Positions 55,961 to 64,000 of a stretch of DNA of 64,000 nucleotides are shown here, in pieces. The notes beneath the pieces were generated by a model, which was not told the DNA's origin, ran no database searches, and worked only from the letters and a program-made list of their open reading frames with translations. The translations under genes were made by a program, and so were the position numbers. Source of the stretch: Pseudomonas antarctica (GTDB lineage: Bacteria > Pseudomonadota > Gammaproteobacteria > Pseudomonadales > Pseudomonadaceae). Where the stretch lies: NCBI RefSeq assembly GCF_900624995.1, contig NZ_UYXQ01000015.1:23621-87620 (forward strand), given 5' to 3'. Each line of letters begins with the position of its first letter. Position 1 is the stretch's first letter.

Positions 55961-56275
55961 ATGAGAAAATTCTGTTGTGTGTTGCTGGCGCTGCTGCCGA
56001 TGAGCGCATTTGCCTATCCCATCGACGTGACAAAAAAAATCGACGGCGTGCAAGTGGACTACAGCGCCTCCGATGTGGACGGCGACATCAGTTCGATTCG
56101 ACTCAATAACTACGGCACTGTCGATGCGGTGTGTTCAGTAACCTTCACTAACGGCCCGGAATCGCCGCGTAATCGCAAGGTCACGGTGCTGGCGGGCAAA
56201 AGCACCAACACAACCGTCAAGTTCAGCCGCGCCATCATCAAGATGCGCATCACCCTGGCTTGCGCCCCAAAATAA
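55961..56275 (+). CDS. Small periplasmic protein of unknown function
   Basis: A 104-residue protein with a signal peptide (FCCVLLALLPMSAFA, cut near residue 18). The mature part is beta-rich with two Cys (AVCSVTF and TLACAPK) that could form a disulfide. A GGAG site ten bases upstream supports ATG 55961. Transcribed divergently from the LysR gene with 49 bases between starts, so shared control is likely. I do not recognise a characterised homologue. Confidence 0.8.
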   Translation: MRKFCCVLLALLPMSAFAYPIDVTKKIDGVQVDYSASDVDGDISSIRLNNYGTVDAVCSVTFTNGPESPRNRKVTVLAGKSTNTTVKFSRAIIKMRITLACAPK

Positions 56276-56426
56276 AGCAGCAGCGGAGCATGCCCACAGC
56301 AATACTCCGCTTATAAACAAATTTCTAGATGGGTTGTAGCAGTTTTTTGCGCTTTTTTATCGAATGAGCCCTGGTTAATCTTTTCTCCATCGTCTTACAG
56401 CACTTACAGATGGAGCCTACCTAGCC

Positions 56427-57026
56427 ATGCCCAATGTTCTGATCATCGAAAGCAGCGCCCGCCAGCAGGGTTCTATCTCCCGCCAGCTGACCCAACAGTT
56501 CATCGGCCAATGGCAGGTCGCTCATCCGGCGGATCAGATCACTGTGCGTGACGTGGCGCTCAACCCGGTGCCGCACCTGGACGCCAACCTGCTCGGCGGC
56601 TGGATGAAACCTGCCGAACAGCGCAGCGGCATTGAACAGGCGTCCCTGGACCGTTCCAACGAATTGACCGACGAACTGCTGGCTGCCGACGTGCTGGTGA
56701 TGGCTGCGCCGATGTACAACTTCGCCATCCCCAGCACCCTCAAAGCCTGGCTGGATCACGTTTTGCGCGCCGGTGTGACCTTCAAGTACACCGCCACCGG
56801 CCCTCAGGGTTTGCTCACCGGCAAGCGCGCCATTGTGCTGACAGCGCGGGGCGGCATCCACACCGGTGCCACCTCCGATCACCAGGAACCGTACCTGCGT
56901 CAGGTCATGGCCTTTATCGGGATTCATGACGTCACCTTCATTCATGCTGAAGGGGTGAACCTGAGCGGGGACTTCCAGGAGAAGGGCATCAACCACGCTA
57001 AAGCGCTGCTGGCTCAGGTCGCTTGA
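56427..57026 (+). CDS. azoR: FMN-dependent NADH-azoreductase
   Basis: Flavodoxin-fold quinone/azo reductase of 199 residues. SSARQQGSISRQLTQQF is the FMN phosphate loop, and AAPMYNFAIPSTLKAWLDHV with the later LTARGGIHTG block is diagnostic. It probably works mainly on quinones under oxidative stress. In P. aeruginosa a similar gene neighbours the same LysR-hydrolase-ppi-ABC group. Confidence 0.93.
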   Translation: MPNVLIIESSARQQGSISRQLTQQFIGQWQVAHPADQITVRDVALNPVPHLDANLLGGWMKPAEQRSGIEQASLDRSNELTDELLAADVLVMAAPMYNFAIPSTLKAWLDHVLRAGVTFKYTATGPQGLLTGKRAIVLTARGGIHTGATSDHQEPYLRQVMAFIGIHDVTFIHAEGVNLSGDFQEKGINHAKALLAQVA

Positions 57027-57132
57027 TCGTTTAATCGTCACATAATCGCGTGGTGTTTATATCGCTCCACGCAAACCCTTCAAGTACGCGTATCGAACCT
57101 CCCTTTGCACTTGTTGCTCCTGAGTGCTCCTG

Positions 57133-57167
57133 CCCGACTGACGCTTTAGCGAGGTCGGGTTTTTTTT
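57133..57167 (+). terminator. Rho-independent terminator downstream of azoR
   Basis: CCCGAC / GTCGGG with an inner CGCT-TT-AGCG stem and eight T. It is 107 bases after azoR and 63 bases before the next gene, so the preceding sequence is a long 3' UTR or a small transcript. Confidence 0.85.
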
Positions 57168-57229
57168 GCCTCGAGTTTCGTCAAACACCGAAAACCCTTA
57201 AAGTCGCGCCCATTCGAAACGAGGCGCGC

Positions 57230-58096
57230 ATGGGCTATCTACTGGTTGTCACCCTGATTCAGGCATTTTCCTTCAGCTTGATCGGCGAATACCTCGCCGG
57301 TCACGTCGACAGCTACTTCGCCGTGCTGGTGCGCGTGGTATTGGCTGGGCTGGTCTTTATCCCGCTGACCCGCTGGCGCTCGGTCGAACCTGCGTTCATG
57401 CGCGGTATGTTGGTGATCGGCGCGCTGCAGTTCGGCGTGACCTACGTGTGCCTGTACCTGAGTTTTCGTGTGCTCACCGTGCCGGAAGTGCTGCTGTTCA
57501 CCATTCTCACGCCGTTGCACGTGACTCTGATCGAAGACGCCCTCAACCGGCGCTTCAACCCTTGGGCGTTGATCGCTGCACTGGTGGCAGTGGGCGGGGC
57601 GGCGGTAATCCGCTTCGACCAGATCACCCCGCACTTCCTCGGCGGCTTTTTGCTGCTGCAACTGGCCAACTTCACCTACGCGGCCGGGCAGGTGATGTAC
57701 AAGCACCTGGTGGCGCGTTATCCGAGTGATTTGCCGCATTACCGGCGCTTCGGCTATTTCTACCTGGGCGCCTTGATCGTGGTGTTGCCGGCATTCGTGC
57801 TGTTCGGCAAGGCCGACTTCCTGCCGCAGGCGCCACTGCAATGGGGCGTGTTGGTGTTCCTCGGGTTGGTCAGCACCGCGCTGGGCATGTACTGGTGGAA
57901 CAAGGGCGCCTGCCTGGTCAACGGCGGCACCTTGGCGGTGATGAACAACCTGCATGTGCCGGTGGGGTTGCTGCTGAACTTGCTGATCTGGAACCAGCAT
58001 GAGCCGCTGGGGAGGCTGGCGTTGGGCGGGTTGGTGATTTTGGGCGCGGTGTGGATCAGCCGACTGGGCGTGCGCAAAGTGCCGACTCACCGCTGA
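57230..58096 (+). CDS. Carboxylate/amine-type DMT transporter (YigM-like)
   Basis: A 288-residue EamA protein with about ten spans in two repeats. It starts MGYLLVVTLIQAFSFSLIGE and contains YVCLYLSFRVLTVPEVLLFT and GMYWWNKGACLVNGGTLAVM. The closest family with a name is the carboxylate/amino acid/amine transporter group that includes E. coli YigM, a biotin importer, but substrate assignment by sequence is unsafe. ATG 57230 follows GAGGC. The longer frame upstream crosses the azoR terminator and is rejected. Confidence 0.87.
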   Translation: MGYLLVVTLIQAFSFSLIGEYLAGHVDSYFAVLVRVVLAGLVFIPLTRWRSVEPAFMRGMLVIGALQFGVTYVCLYLSFRVLTVPEVLLFTILTPLHVTLIEDALNRRFNPWALIAALVAVGGAAVIRFDQITPHFLGGFLLLQLANFTYAAGQVMYKHLVARYPSDLPHYRRFGYFYLGALIVVLPAFVLFGKADFLPQAPLQWGVLVFLGLVSTALGMYWWNKGACLVNGGTLAVMNNLHVPVGLLLNLLIWNQHEPLGRLALGGLVILGAVWISRLGVRKVPTHR

Positions 58097-58100
58097 GTCT

Positions 58101-58129
58101 CTGTGGGAGCGGCAAGCCCGCTCCCACAG
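58101..58129. repeat. Single REP-like hairpin
   Basis: CTGTGGGAGC and GCTCCCACAG flank a GGCAAGCCC core. This is half of a REPIN-type element and sits between convergent genes, where it may serve as a terminator. Confidence 0.7.
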
Positions 58130-58142
58130 GTGGTTGGCGAAG

Positions 58143-59441
58143 TTAGATAGAACGGTGTTCCAGGCTAGGCAAATGACTGGCCCCCAACACCGCTGGCAAC
58201 ATCCCTGCCCGCAAGTCACCGCCACTCGGCTGCTGATACAGACTCAAGCCGAACTCCGGCAACACCGCCAGCAGATAATCAAAAATATCCCCCTGAATGC
58301 GCTCGTAATCTGCCCACGCCGTGGTGCGCGTGAAGCAGTAGATTTCCAGCGGCACGCCCTGGGCGGTGGTTTGCATCTGGCGCACCATGCAGGTCATGTT
58401 CGGCTGGATGTCCGGGTGGCTTTTCAGATAGGCCAGGGCATAGGCGCGGAAGGTGCCGAGGTTGGTCATGCGGCGGCGGTTGGCTGACAGCTGCGAGCTG
58501 TCGCCCTGGGCTTCGTTCCAAGCCTTGAGTTCGGCCTGCTTGCGGCCTATGTAGTCGGTGAGCAGGTGAACCTGGGTCATGCGTACTTCTTCGTCGTCAC
58601 GCAGGAAACGCACGCCGCTGGCGTCGATGTACAGGCAGCGCTTGATGCGGCGCCCGCCGGACGCCTGCATGCCGCGCCAGTTCTTGAACGACTCTGACAT
58701 CAGGCGCCAGGTCGGAATCGAGACGATGGTCTTGTCGAAATTCTGCACTTTGACTGTGTGCAGGGTGATGTCCACCACGTCACCGTCGGCGCCGACCTGG
58801 GGCATTTCGATCCAGTCGCCGACCCGCAGCATATCGTTGCTGGTCAATTGCACACTGGCGACGAACGACAGCAGCGTGTCCTTGTACACCAACAAGATCA
58901 CCGCCGACATGGCACCCAAACCGGACAGCAGCAACAGCGGCGAACGGTCGATCAGGGTGGCGACGATGATGATCGCGGCAAACACGAACAGCACCATTTT
59001 TGCCAATTGCACATAGCCCTTGATCGAGCGGGTGCGCGCATGTTCAGTGCGCGCGTAGATATCCAGCAGCGCGTTGAGCAGGGCACTCACAGCCAGTGTC
59101 ATGAACAGGAGGGTGAACGCCAGGGCCACATTGCCGATAAACAGCGTGGCGGTCTTGCTCACGTCCGGCACCAGGTACAGGCCGAACTGGATCACCAGGG
59201 ACGGCGTCATCTGCGCCAGGCGGTGGAAGACTTTGTTATGCCGCAGGTCATTGAGCCAGTGCAGCGCCGGTTGCCGGCCGAGCAATTTGACGGCGTGGAG
59301 GATGAGGTAGCGTGCGACCCGTCCAACCAGCAGGGCCACCACCAGCAATACCAGCAAACCTAGGCTTGCATGCAGCAGCGGGTGCTGATCGAGGGCGCCC
59401 CAAAGGTCTTGGATGTTGAGCCAGAACTGTTTGATATCCAT
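58143..59441 (-). CDS. Mechanosensitive channel, MscS family (YbdG-like)
   Basis: Inner-membrane protein of 432 residues with four to five N-terminal helices, the MscS pore-lining region and cytoplasmic beta domain (LLLLSGLGAMSAVILLVYKDTLLSFVASVQL, then DMLRVGDWIEMPQVGADGDVVDI). The insertion and long C-terminus match YbdG, a channel with weak conductance in osmotic downshift. ATG 59441 is used. The frame upstream has no support. Confidence 0.92.
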   Translation of the reverse strand: MDIKQFWLNIQDLWGALDQHPLLHASLGLLVLLVVALLVGRVARYLILHAVKLLGRQPALHWLNDLRHNKVFHRLAQMTPSLVIQFGLYLVPDVSKTATLFIGNVALAFTLLFMTLAVSALLNALLDIYARTEHARTRSIKGYVQLAKMVLFVFAAIIIVATLIDRSPLLLLSGLGAMSAVILLVYKDTLLSFVASVQLTSNDMLRVGDWIEMPQVGADGDVVDITLHTVKVQNFDKTIVSIPTWRLMSESFKNWRGMQASGGRRIKRCLYIDASGVRFLRDDEEVRMTQVHLLTDYIGRKQAELKAWNEAQGDSSQLSANRRRMTNLGTFRAYALAYLKSHPDIQPNMTCMVRQMQTTAQGVPLEIYCFTRTTAWADYERIQGDIFDYLLAVLPEFGLSLYQQPSGGDLRAGMLPAVLGASHLPSLEHRSI

Positions 59442-59634
59442 GGGTGAAACCGATTCCTCTGTAAGACAACACGGGCCGATTAGAGCATTTAAGTGCGACA
59501 AAGTTGACGTTGTAGACAAATATCCTGACAAAAAAGCAGCTGATTAGCCCCGTTCGCGTAAAGAAACTCGGTTTGGACGCCCGAAACCGTTACCCTATGC
59601 AGCTGATATTTTGTATTTCTTCGAGGTAGCACCC

Positions 59635-60981
59635 GTGTTTTCCCAATTCGCCCTGCACGAACGCCTGCTCAAAGCCGTGGCCGAGCTTAAATTTGTCGAG
59701 CCTACGCCTGTGCAAGCAGCGGCCATCCCGCTCGCGCTCCAAGGGCGTGACCTGCGGGTGACGGCTCAAACCGGGAGTGGCAAGACCGCCGCTTTCGTCC
59801 TGCCGATTCTGCACCGCCTGATCGGTCCGGCTAAAGTCCGTGTCAGCATCAAGACCTTGATCCTGCTGCCGACCCGCGAGCTGGCCCAGCAGACCCTGAA
59901 AGAAGTGGAGCGCTTCTCGCAGTTCACCTTCATCAAGTCCGGCCTGATCACCGGCGGCGAAGACTTCAAGGTCCAGGCCGCTATGCTGCGCAAGGTGCCG
60001 GATATTCTGATCGGCACGCCAGGGCGCATGATCGAGCAACTCAACGCCGGCAACCTCGACCTCAAGGAAGTTGAAGTGCTGGTGCTCGACGAAGCCGACC
60101 GCATGCTCGACATGGGCTTTGCCGACGACGTGCAGCGCCTGGTGGCTGAATGTGTGAATCGCCAGCAGACCATGCTGTTCTCCGCCACTACTGGCGGCTC
60201 TACCCTGCGCGACATGGTCGCCAAAGTCCTGAACAACCCTGAGCACTTGCAGGTCAACAACGTCAGTGACCTGAACGCTACCACGCGTCAGCAGATCGTC
60301 ACTGCCGACCATAACGTGCACAAAGAACAGATCCTGAACTGGCTGTTGGCCAACGAGACCTATCAGAAGGCCATCGTGTTCACCAACACCCGTGCTGCCG
60401 CTGACCGTATTTATGGTCGTCTGGTGGCACAGGACTACAAAGCGTTCGTGCTGCACGGTGAGAAAGACCAGAAGGACCGCAAGCTGGCCATTGACCGTCT
60501 GAAGGCCGGCGGCGTGAAGATCCTGGTTGCCACCGATGTCGCCGCTCGCGGCCTGGACGTGGATGGCCTGGACATGGTGATCAACTTCGACATGCCCCGC
60601 AGCGGCGACGAATATGTGCACCGTATCGGGCGTACCGGGCGTGCCGGCAACGATGGCCTGGCGATCTCGCTGATCTGCCACGGCGACTGGAACCTGATGT
60701 CGAGCATTGAGCGCTACCTCAAGCAGTCGTTCGAGCGCCGCACCATCAAGGAAGTCAAAGGCACCTACACCGGGCCGAAGAAGGTCAAGGCGTCGGGCAA
60801 GGCGGTTGGCGTGAAGAAGAAAAAAGTCGACGCTAAGGGCGACAAGAAAAAGGCCGGTGCCAAGTCGCCGACCAAGCGCAAGATTACCAACCGGCCGAAG
60901 ACCGACAACCTGTCGCTCGTCAGCAAGGACGGCATGGCGCCGCTCAAGCGTCGTAAGCCAGAAGCGCCGGCTGCCGAGTAA
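59635..60981 (+). CDS. DEAD-box ATP-dependent RNA helicase
   Basis: RhlE-like helicase of 448 residues. The Q motif (FVEPTPVQAAAIP), AQTGSGKT (I), PTRELAQQ (Ia), GTPGR (Ib), DEAD (II), SAT (III) and RIGRTGRAG (VI) are in order. The last 80 residues are Lys-rich and disordered (VGVKKKKVDAKGDKKKAG), likely for RNA binding. GTG 59635 follows GAGG with suitable spacing. A role in ribosome assembly or mRNA decay is expected for the family. Confidence 0.94.
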   Translation: MFSQFALHERLLKAVAELKFVEPTPVQAAAIPLALQGRDLRVTAQTGSGKTAAFVLPILHRLIGPAKVRVSIKTLILLPTRELAQQTLKEVERFSQFTFIKSGLITGGEDFKVQAAMLRKVPDILIGTPGRMIEQLNAGNLDLKEVEVLVLDEADRMLDMGFADDVQRLVAECVNRQQTMLFSATTGGSTLRDMVAKVLNNPEHLQVNNVSDLNATTRQQIVTADHNVHKEQILNWLLANETYQKAIVFTNTRAAADRIYGRLVAQDYKAFVLHGEKDQKDRKLAIDRLKAGGVKILVATDVAARGLDVDGLDMVINFDMPRSGDEYVHRIGRTGRAGNDGLAISLICHGDWNLMSSIERYLKQSFERRTIKEVKGTYTGPKKVKASGKAVGVKKKKVDAKGDKKKAGAKSPTKRKITNRPKTDNLSLVSKDGMAPLKRRKPEAPAAE

Positions 60982-60994
60982 GGCTGCGCGAGCA

Positions 60995-61024
60995 TAAAAA
61001 AACCGGACGATGTCCGGTTTTTTT
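60995..61024. terminator. Bidirectional terminator between helicase and 61031 gene
   Basis: AAAAAAACCGGAC and GTCCGGTTTTTTT form a strong hairpin with runs on both sides, seven bases from the convergent gene's stop. Confidence 0.92.
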
Positions 61025-61030
61025 ATGCCT

Positions 61031-61306
61031 TCAGTTGTTTGTCTCGCCAGCCGCTTTATCGAGGTCTTTAAGGCGCTGATCGATCAATTGGCATTTGTCG
61101 GGTAAATCCGCGGCCGCCGTGTCCATGTCCATTTTCTGCAGCTCTGCATTCATTTCCTTGGCCTTGGTTGGGTTCTGTTTAGTGAGCTTGGTCACTTCCT
61201 GGGCCAGTTGTTCGCGTTTCGCGGTGGCTTCTTCAGGCGTACACGCCCAGGTGGGCAACGCGGTCAGCAGCGTGGCGGCAATGGCCAGGTTTATCAGCGT
61301 TTTCAT
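61031..61306 (-). CDS. Small secreted protein of unknown function
   Basis: A 91-residue protein with a signal peptide (INLAIAATLLTALPTWA, cut before CTPEE). The mature domain is helical and charged with a Cys pair (near residues 22 and 72) that may form a disulfide. An excellent AAGGAGG ribosome site lies eight bases before ATG 61306, so the frame reaching 61375 is not used. It is convergent with the helicase. No recognised function. Confidence 0.8.
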   Translation of the reverse strand: MKTLINLAIAATLLTALPTWACTPEEATAKREQLAQEVTKLTKQNPTKAKEMNAELQKMDMDTAAADLPDKCQLIDQRLKDLDKAAGETNN

Positions 61307-61461
61307 GGTAGGACCTCCTTGGCAGTAGTGTTCAGTTGAGGTGGCGAACGTCTGGAAAGTTCCGAGAAATGGCACCCGTCTATTCGGCTGAACGGTCAGT
61401 GACGAGGCATGTCACACCTCTAGACGGGCTAACTTTTCATTGGCCTGCAGGAGGAATCAGG

Positions 61462-61851
61462 ATGACGACTTACAATTGGGATTTGATTGAACGCCTGCTG
61501 CATGAAGTGCAGAACGGCGAAGGCAGCTTTGCACCGCGCAAGTATGCCGAGCAGGAAGCTGTGGAGAAGGCTACCGCGGGCGAGTCCACGGGCAATTTGG
61601 ATGCGTTGAAAAAGACCGCTGCCGATTACGAAGCGCTGCTGTTCAAGCGTGGGTTTATCGAATCGCGACCGGAGGAAGAGGGCGGTAATGGTGAGAATTT
61701 CATCCTGACCGCGTTGGGCGCTCAGTTGCTGGCGCTGATCGACAGCTCCATCCCGGGCAATGATCATCCTCGCCAAGTCTTGGATGAGCAGCCTGATGCA
61801 TTGGACCCAGAGACGTTTGCTGAAGTGGCCTCGAAGGCGCAAATCGCTTAA
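61462..61851 (+). CDS. DUF2513-like protein
   Basis: A 129-residue cytoplasmic protein. The MTTYNWDLIERLLHEVQNGE start and a middle DYEALLFKRGFIESRP...NFILTALGAQLL region look like a small winged-helix, as in DUF2513 proteins often carried by phages and plasmids. A GGAGG site precedes ATG 61462. No catalytic motif is visible. Possible DNA-binding role is inference. Confidence 0.75.
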   Translation: MTTYNWDLIERLLHEVQNGEGSFAPRKYAEQEAVEKATAGESTGNLDALKKTAADYEALLFKRGFIESRPEEEGGNGENFILTALGAQLLALIDSSIPGNDHPRQVLDEQPDALDPETFAEVASKAQIA

Positions 61852-61869
61852 AGCGCAGAGTCGCACATT

Positions 61870-62736
61870 TTAAACGGGAGCGGCCTTAAGGCACGTGAGC
61901 GTCTTGAAATCGCTGCGCACGCTGTCGATTTTTTGCGTCAGCTTCAGCCTCTGCTGCACACTGCTTTCGGCCATCAGGTCGACAATCAGGCTGCGTGCGG
62001 CCGTTTCCGTCTGCGCATACGCAACTTTGTATGCCGCAGTCCATAGGCTTTCACGGTCCACCAGCAATTGTTGGATTTTCTGTGGGAAGTCCGCGTTTTG
62101 ACGCTGCTGCACCGCGGTGATGAGTTGTGCCTGCCACCGGGCACGGTTGCCGATCCATTCCTGGTTCTGTTCACCCAAGGCAATAGACCACGCCATAACC
62201 CGATTTTGCTGGCTGGCACTGAGCGGGCCGATCCAGGCGTCCAGGCGTTTGTTCATGCGCTGGGCGCGCTCCTTGATTTGCTGCGCCAGGGGCGGTTTGA
62301 GGTATTCGTCCTGGCGCTTACGCAAGTCTTTGGCCAGGGCGTCGCTCATGTTTTGGACCTGCTGATCGTCCAAGCCTTGCAGCAGTTGGATGGCTGAAGG
62401 GGTAATTTCGCGCGCCACCTCGGCAATCGCCTGCTTGGCTTCGGCGGTACGCGTCTGCAGTGCGGCGTCAGTTACCTGATTGCTGTCGACCATCTGTTGC
62501 AGGCGATTAAGCCAATCCAGGTAGCCCGGCAGCTGCGTGGTGCAGTGCCAGGCCAGGTGCTCCTTGAGCGTGTCGTTGAACCAGCTCTTTTGCCCGGCAT
62601 TCATGTCCAGGTAGTCGTTGAGGGTCCAGGGAATAATCACGTCCAGATTGCGGTAGGCCAGGCCCACGCGATTGCAGCCGGCGAGCACTAGGCTCAAGGT
62701 CAGCAATATCACCAGAAATTTGAGCCGACGCAGCAT
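61870..62736 (-). CDS. DUF6279 family lipoprotein
   Basis: Predicted lipoprotein of 288 residues. The N-terminus LRRLKFLVILLTLSLVLAGC has the lipobox LAGC with lipidated Cys20. The mature region is almost entirely helical (YLDMNAGQKSWFNDTLKEHL and many Gln/Ala-rich helices). Conserved in Pseudomonas without assigned function. It could scaffold at the inner face of the outer membrane. Confidence 0.82.
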   Translation of the reverse strand: MLRRLKFLVILLTLSLVLAGCNRVGLAYRNLDVIIPWTLNDYLDMNAGQKSWFNDTLKEHLAWHCTTQLPGYLDWLNRLQQMVDSNQVTDAALQTRTAEAKQAIAEVAREITPSAIQLLQGLDDQQVQNMSDALAKDLRKRQDEYLKPPLAQQIKERAQRMNKRLDAWIGPLSASQQNRVMAWSIALGEQNQEWIGNRARWQAQLITAVQQRQNADFPQKIQQLLVDRESLWTAAYKVAYAQTETAARSLIVDLMAESSVQQRLKLTQKIDSVRSDFKTLTCLKAAPV

Positions 62737-62802
62737 GGGCGATTCCTTGCGCAGAGGAGGTTAATGCATGTGAACCCGCGCTGTGGGCGACAGTTCAGCC
62801 CA

Positions 62803-63525
62803 TCAATAAAACGGCCGCACAGCCTTTAAGGTCAAGAGACCGTCGCATTGCGAGTTGTGTCCGGAGTAGGCCGAACAATCGCCGCCGCTGAGGCTTGAGT
62901 CGCTGTAGATCAGGTCCAGGTCGACGCCCTTCCACGCGCGGGAGAGTTGTACCGACCAATCACTGAAGCGATTGATGGCACCGCTTTCCACCGAGGCCGG
63001 GGTGCCCAATTGGTGCGTGGTGTACTTCATGCTGACGCCGATGCCGAAAGGCTGCGTGCCGCCAAGGTCGGCAAACAGAGTGCTGTCCTGGCGGTCGGGG
63101 TCGTTGCTGAAGGAGACGCCAAAGCGATTACCCAATAGATTCAAGCCGCCGTAGAACTCCTGACTGTCGAGGGGGCTGAGCTTGGGGTAGCTGTAATGGA
63201 TCAGGCCCACTTCATAACCCAGGGTTTTGTCAAAAGGGCGCTTGAAACCCATGTAGGAATCGACTTCGAGGTTATTGGCAGATGAAAGCCCCATGTTCGG
63301 CGAGAATTGGCCGAAATACAGGCCGCTGTCATGGCTCAGGTCCAGGCCGCCATGAAATGAGTCACTGCCAGGGGACGTAGGCTTTACGAGGCCTTGGGCC
63401 ATGCTACGACTTGGCGTAGTGCCCAATTTCAGGTCGAAATCGCCCAACTCACGCTGAAAAATCTGCGCTTGCGCAAAGGGGCTTGCCGCCAGGGCAGTTA
63501 TCAGAAAAAAGCAGGGCTTGAGCAT
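62803..63525 (-). CDS. TorF family putative porin
   Basis: A 240-residue beta-barrel outer-membrane protein. The signal peptide (FFLITALAASPFAQA, cut near residue 20) is followed by alternating strands ending in aromatic Tyr (VRPFY). FHGGLDLSHDSGLYFGQFSP and GYEVGLIHYSYPKL match the TIGR02001-type barrel proteins. A Cys pair (GDCSAYSGHNSQC) is near the C-terminus. Pore function and substrate are unproven. Confidence 0.8.
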   Translation of the reverse strand: MLKPCFFLITALAASPFAQAQIFQRELGDFDLKLGTTPSRSMAQGLVKPTSPGSDSFHGGLDLSHDSGLYFGQFSPNMGLSSANNLEVDSYMGFKRPFDKTLGYEVGLIHYSYPKLSPLDSQEFYGGLNLLGNRFGVSFSNDPDRQDSTLFADLGGTQPFGIGVSMKYTTHQLGTPASVESGAINRFSDWSVQLSRAWKGVDLDLIYSDSSLSGGDCSAYSGHNSQCDGLLTLKAVRPFY

Positions 63526-63746
63526 GCTTCACTCCATGAAAAGCGAGGAGCAGTGACAGGAAAAATTGGGCAGACGCCCGAGCTAGACGTGTGCAAGCAT
63601 ACCGACGAAAGCCTGAAGGTGAGGCCCGTTCGTCGATTAGCGCAATACCGGGTAGTGCAAAGAGGGTGTTTCAGGCTCTAGTCCTGGCGCCTTGAGGGCA
63701 AGACGCTTAGGGACTAGATGCAACGCCTTGGTGTGTTGCGTGAGTC

Positions 63747-63926
63747 TTATTTTTTGCCCAGGCTGATCTGCTTGGACGGGCCGAAAGTCTGGCCGCTCAC
63801 GCCCTTGGCAATTTGCTGGATTTCGCCGCCGGACTTGAGGAACGCAGCAATCTGGCTGTTGATCGATTCGCTGGTTTCAACGGCTGGAGCTGGCTTTGCT
63901 TTGCTGTTGGATGCTTTTACGCGCAT
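63747..63926 (-). CDS. Small hypothetical protein
   Basis: Encodes 59 residues, basic and low in aromatics. It starts MRVKASNSKAKPAP and has a central helix (SINSQIAAFLKSGGEIQQIA) and a basic tail (PSKQISLGKK). Start ATG 63926 is chosen because upstream in-frame codons lack a start with a better ribosome site. The helix plus basic ends suggest nucleic acid binding, but this is only a guess. The window ends 74 bases after it. Confidence 0.6.
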   Translation of the reverse strand: MRVKASNSKAKPAPAVETSESINSQIAAFLKSGGEIQQIAKGVSGQTFGPSKQISLGKK

Positions 63927-64000
63927 GGCGGCCACTAACCTGTAGAAAATTAACTTGGCCAGGCATCGTACAGGAAATACTTGACAATTGCTTGGCAAAT

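Overview
The window is a 64 kb stretch of a high-GC chromosome that reads as Pseudomonas, most likely the P. fluorescens group. The evidence is the gene order (dnaX-ebfC-recR, apt, anr, hemN, ccoS-ccoI-ccoH-ccoG, two tandem cbb3 oxidase operons, aer), which as I remember it follows the P. aeruginosa order, and the REP/REPIN-type intergenic palindromes. Species assignment is inference. I see no rRNA, tRNA, CRISPR array, prophage or insertion sequence.

Layout. 1-5.8 kb: replication and recombination genes dnaX, ebfC and recR, with a zinc-independent MDR oxidoreductase between ebfC and recR, then an acyl-CoA dehydrogenase. 5.8-25.1 kb: a low-oxygen respiration block. It holds apt, the regulator anr, a small coiled-coil protein gene, hemN (perfect Anr box upstream), a TauE/SafE-like membrane protein, ccoS, ccoI, ccoH, ccoG, a Phd/VapC toxin-antitoxin pair, the ccoNOQP-1 operon, the ccoNOQP-2 operon (perfect Anr box, lying inside the first codons of the divergent alpha/beta hydrolase gene), and the aerotaxis receptor aer. 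Anr senses low oxygen, HemN makes haem without oxygen, CcoG/H/I/S supply copper and maturation, the two oxidases consume oxygen at low tension, and Aer steers the cell.

25.1-39 kb: a CPBP protease, a DMT transporter preceded by a short ORF and a terminator-like hairpin, then a lower-GC cell-surface polysaccharide locus. That locus has a GT2 glycosyltransferase, rmlBDAC for dTDP-L-rhamnose, an ABC-2 exporter (wzm/wzt, with Wzt lacking the usual C-terminal sugar-binding domain), a WsaF-type rhamnosyltransferase and a MycE-like sugar O-methyltransferase. A convergent acyltransferase-3 gene follows. This suggests a methylated, possibly acylated, rhamnose-containing polymer exported by an ABC transporter.

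39-64 kb: core and accessory genes. These are aceK, hrpA, a FabH-like ketosynthase, an ECF sigma/anti-sigma pair, a porin, a DUF482 protein, a BrnT/BrnA toxin-antitoxin module, aquaporin Z, an ABC exporter, a periplasmic cyclophilin, a hydrolase, a LysR regulator, azoR, a DMT transporter, a mechanosensitive channel, a DEAD-box helicase and several small envelope proteins.

The observations most worth following are: the brnTA module sits between two 29-bp direct repeats (28/29 identical), one being the end of the upstream gene, which looks like a scar of module capture; the short-ORF/hairpin leader before the 26.3 kb transporter; and the minimal rhamnan-like export locus with its methyltransferase.
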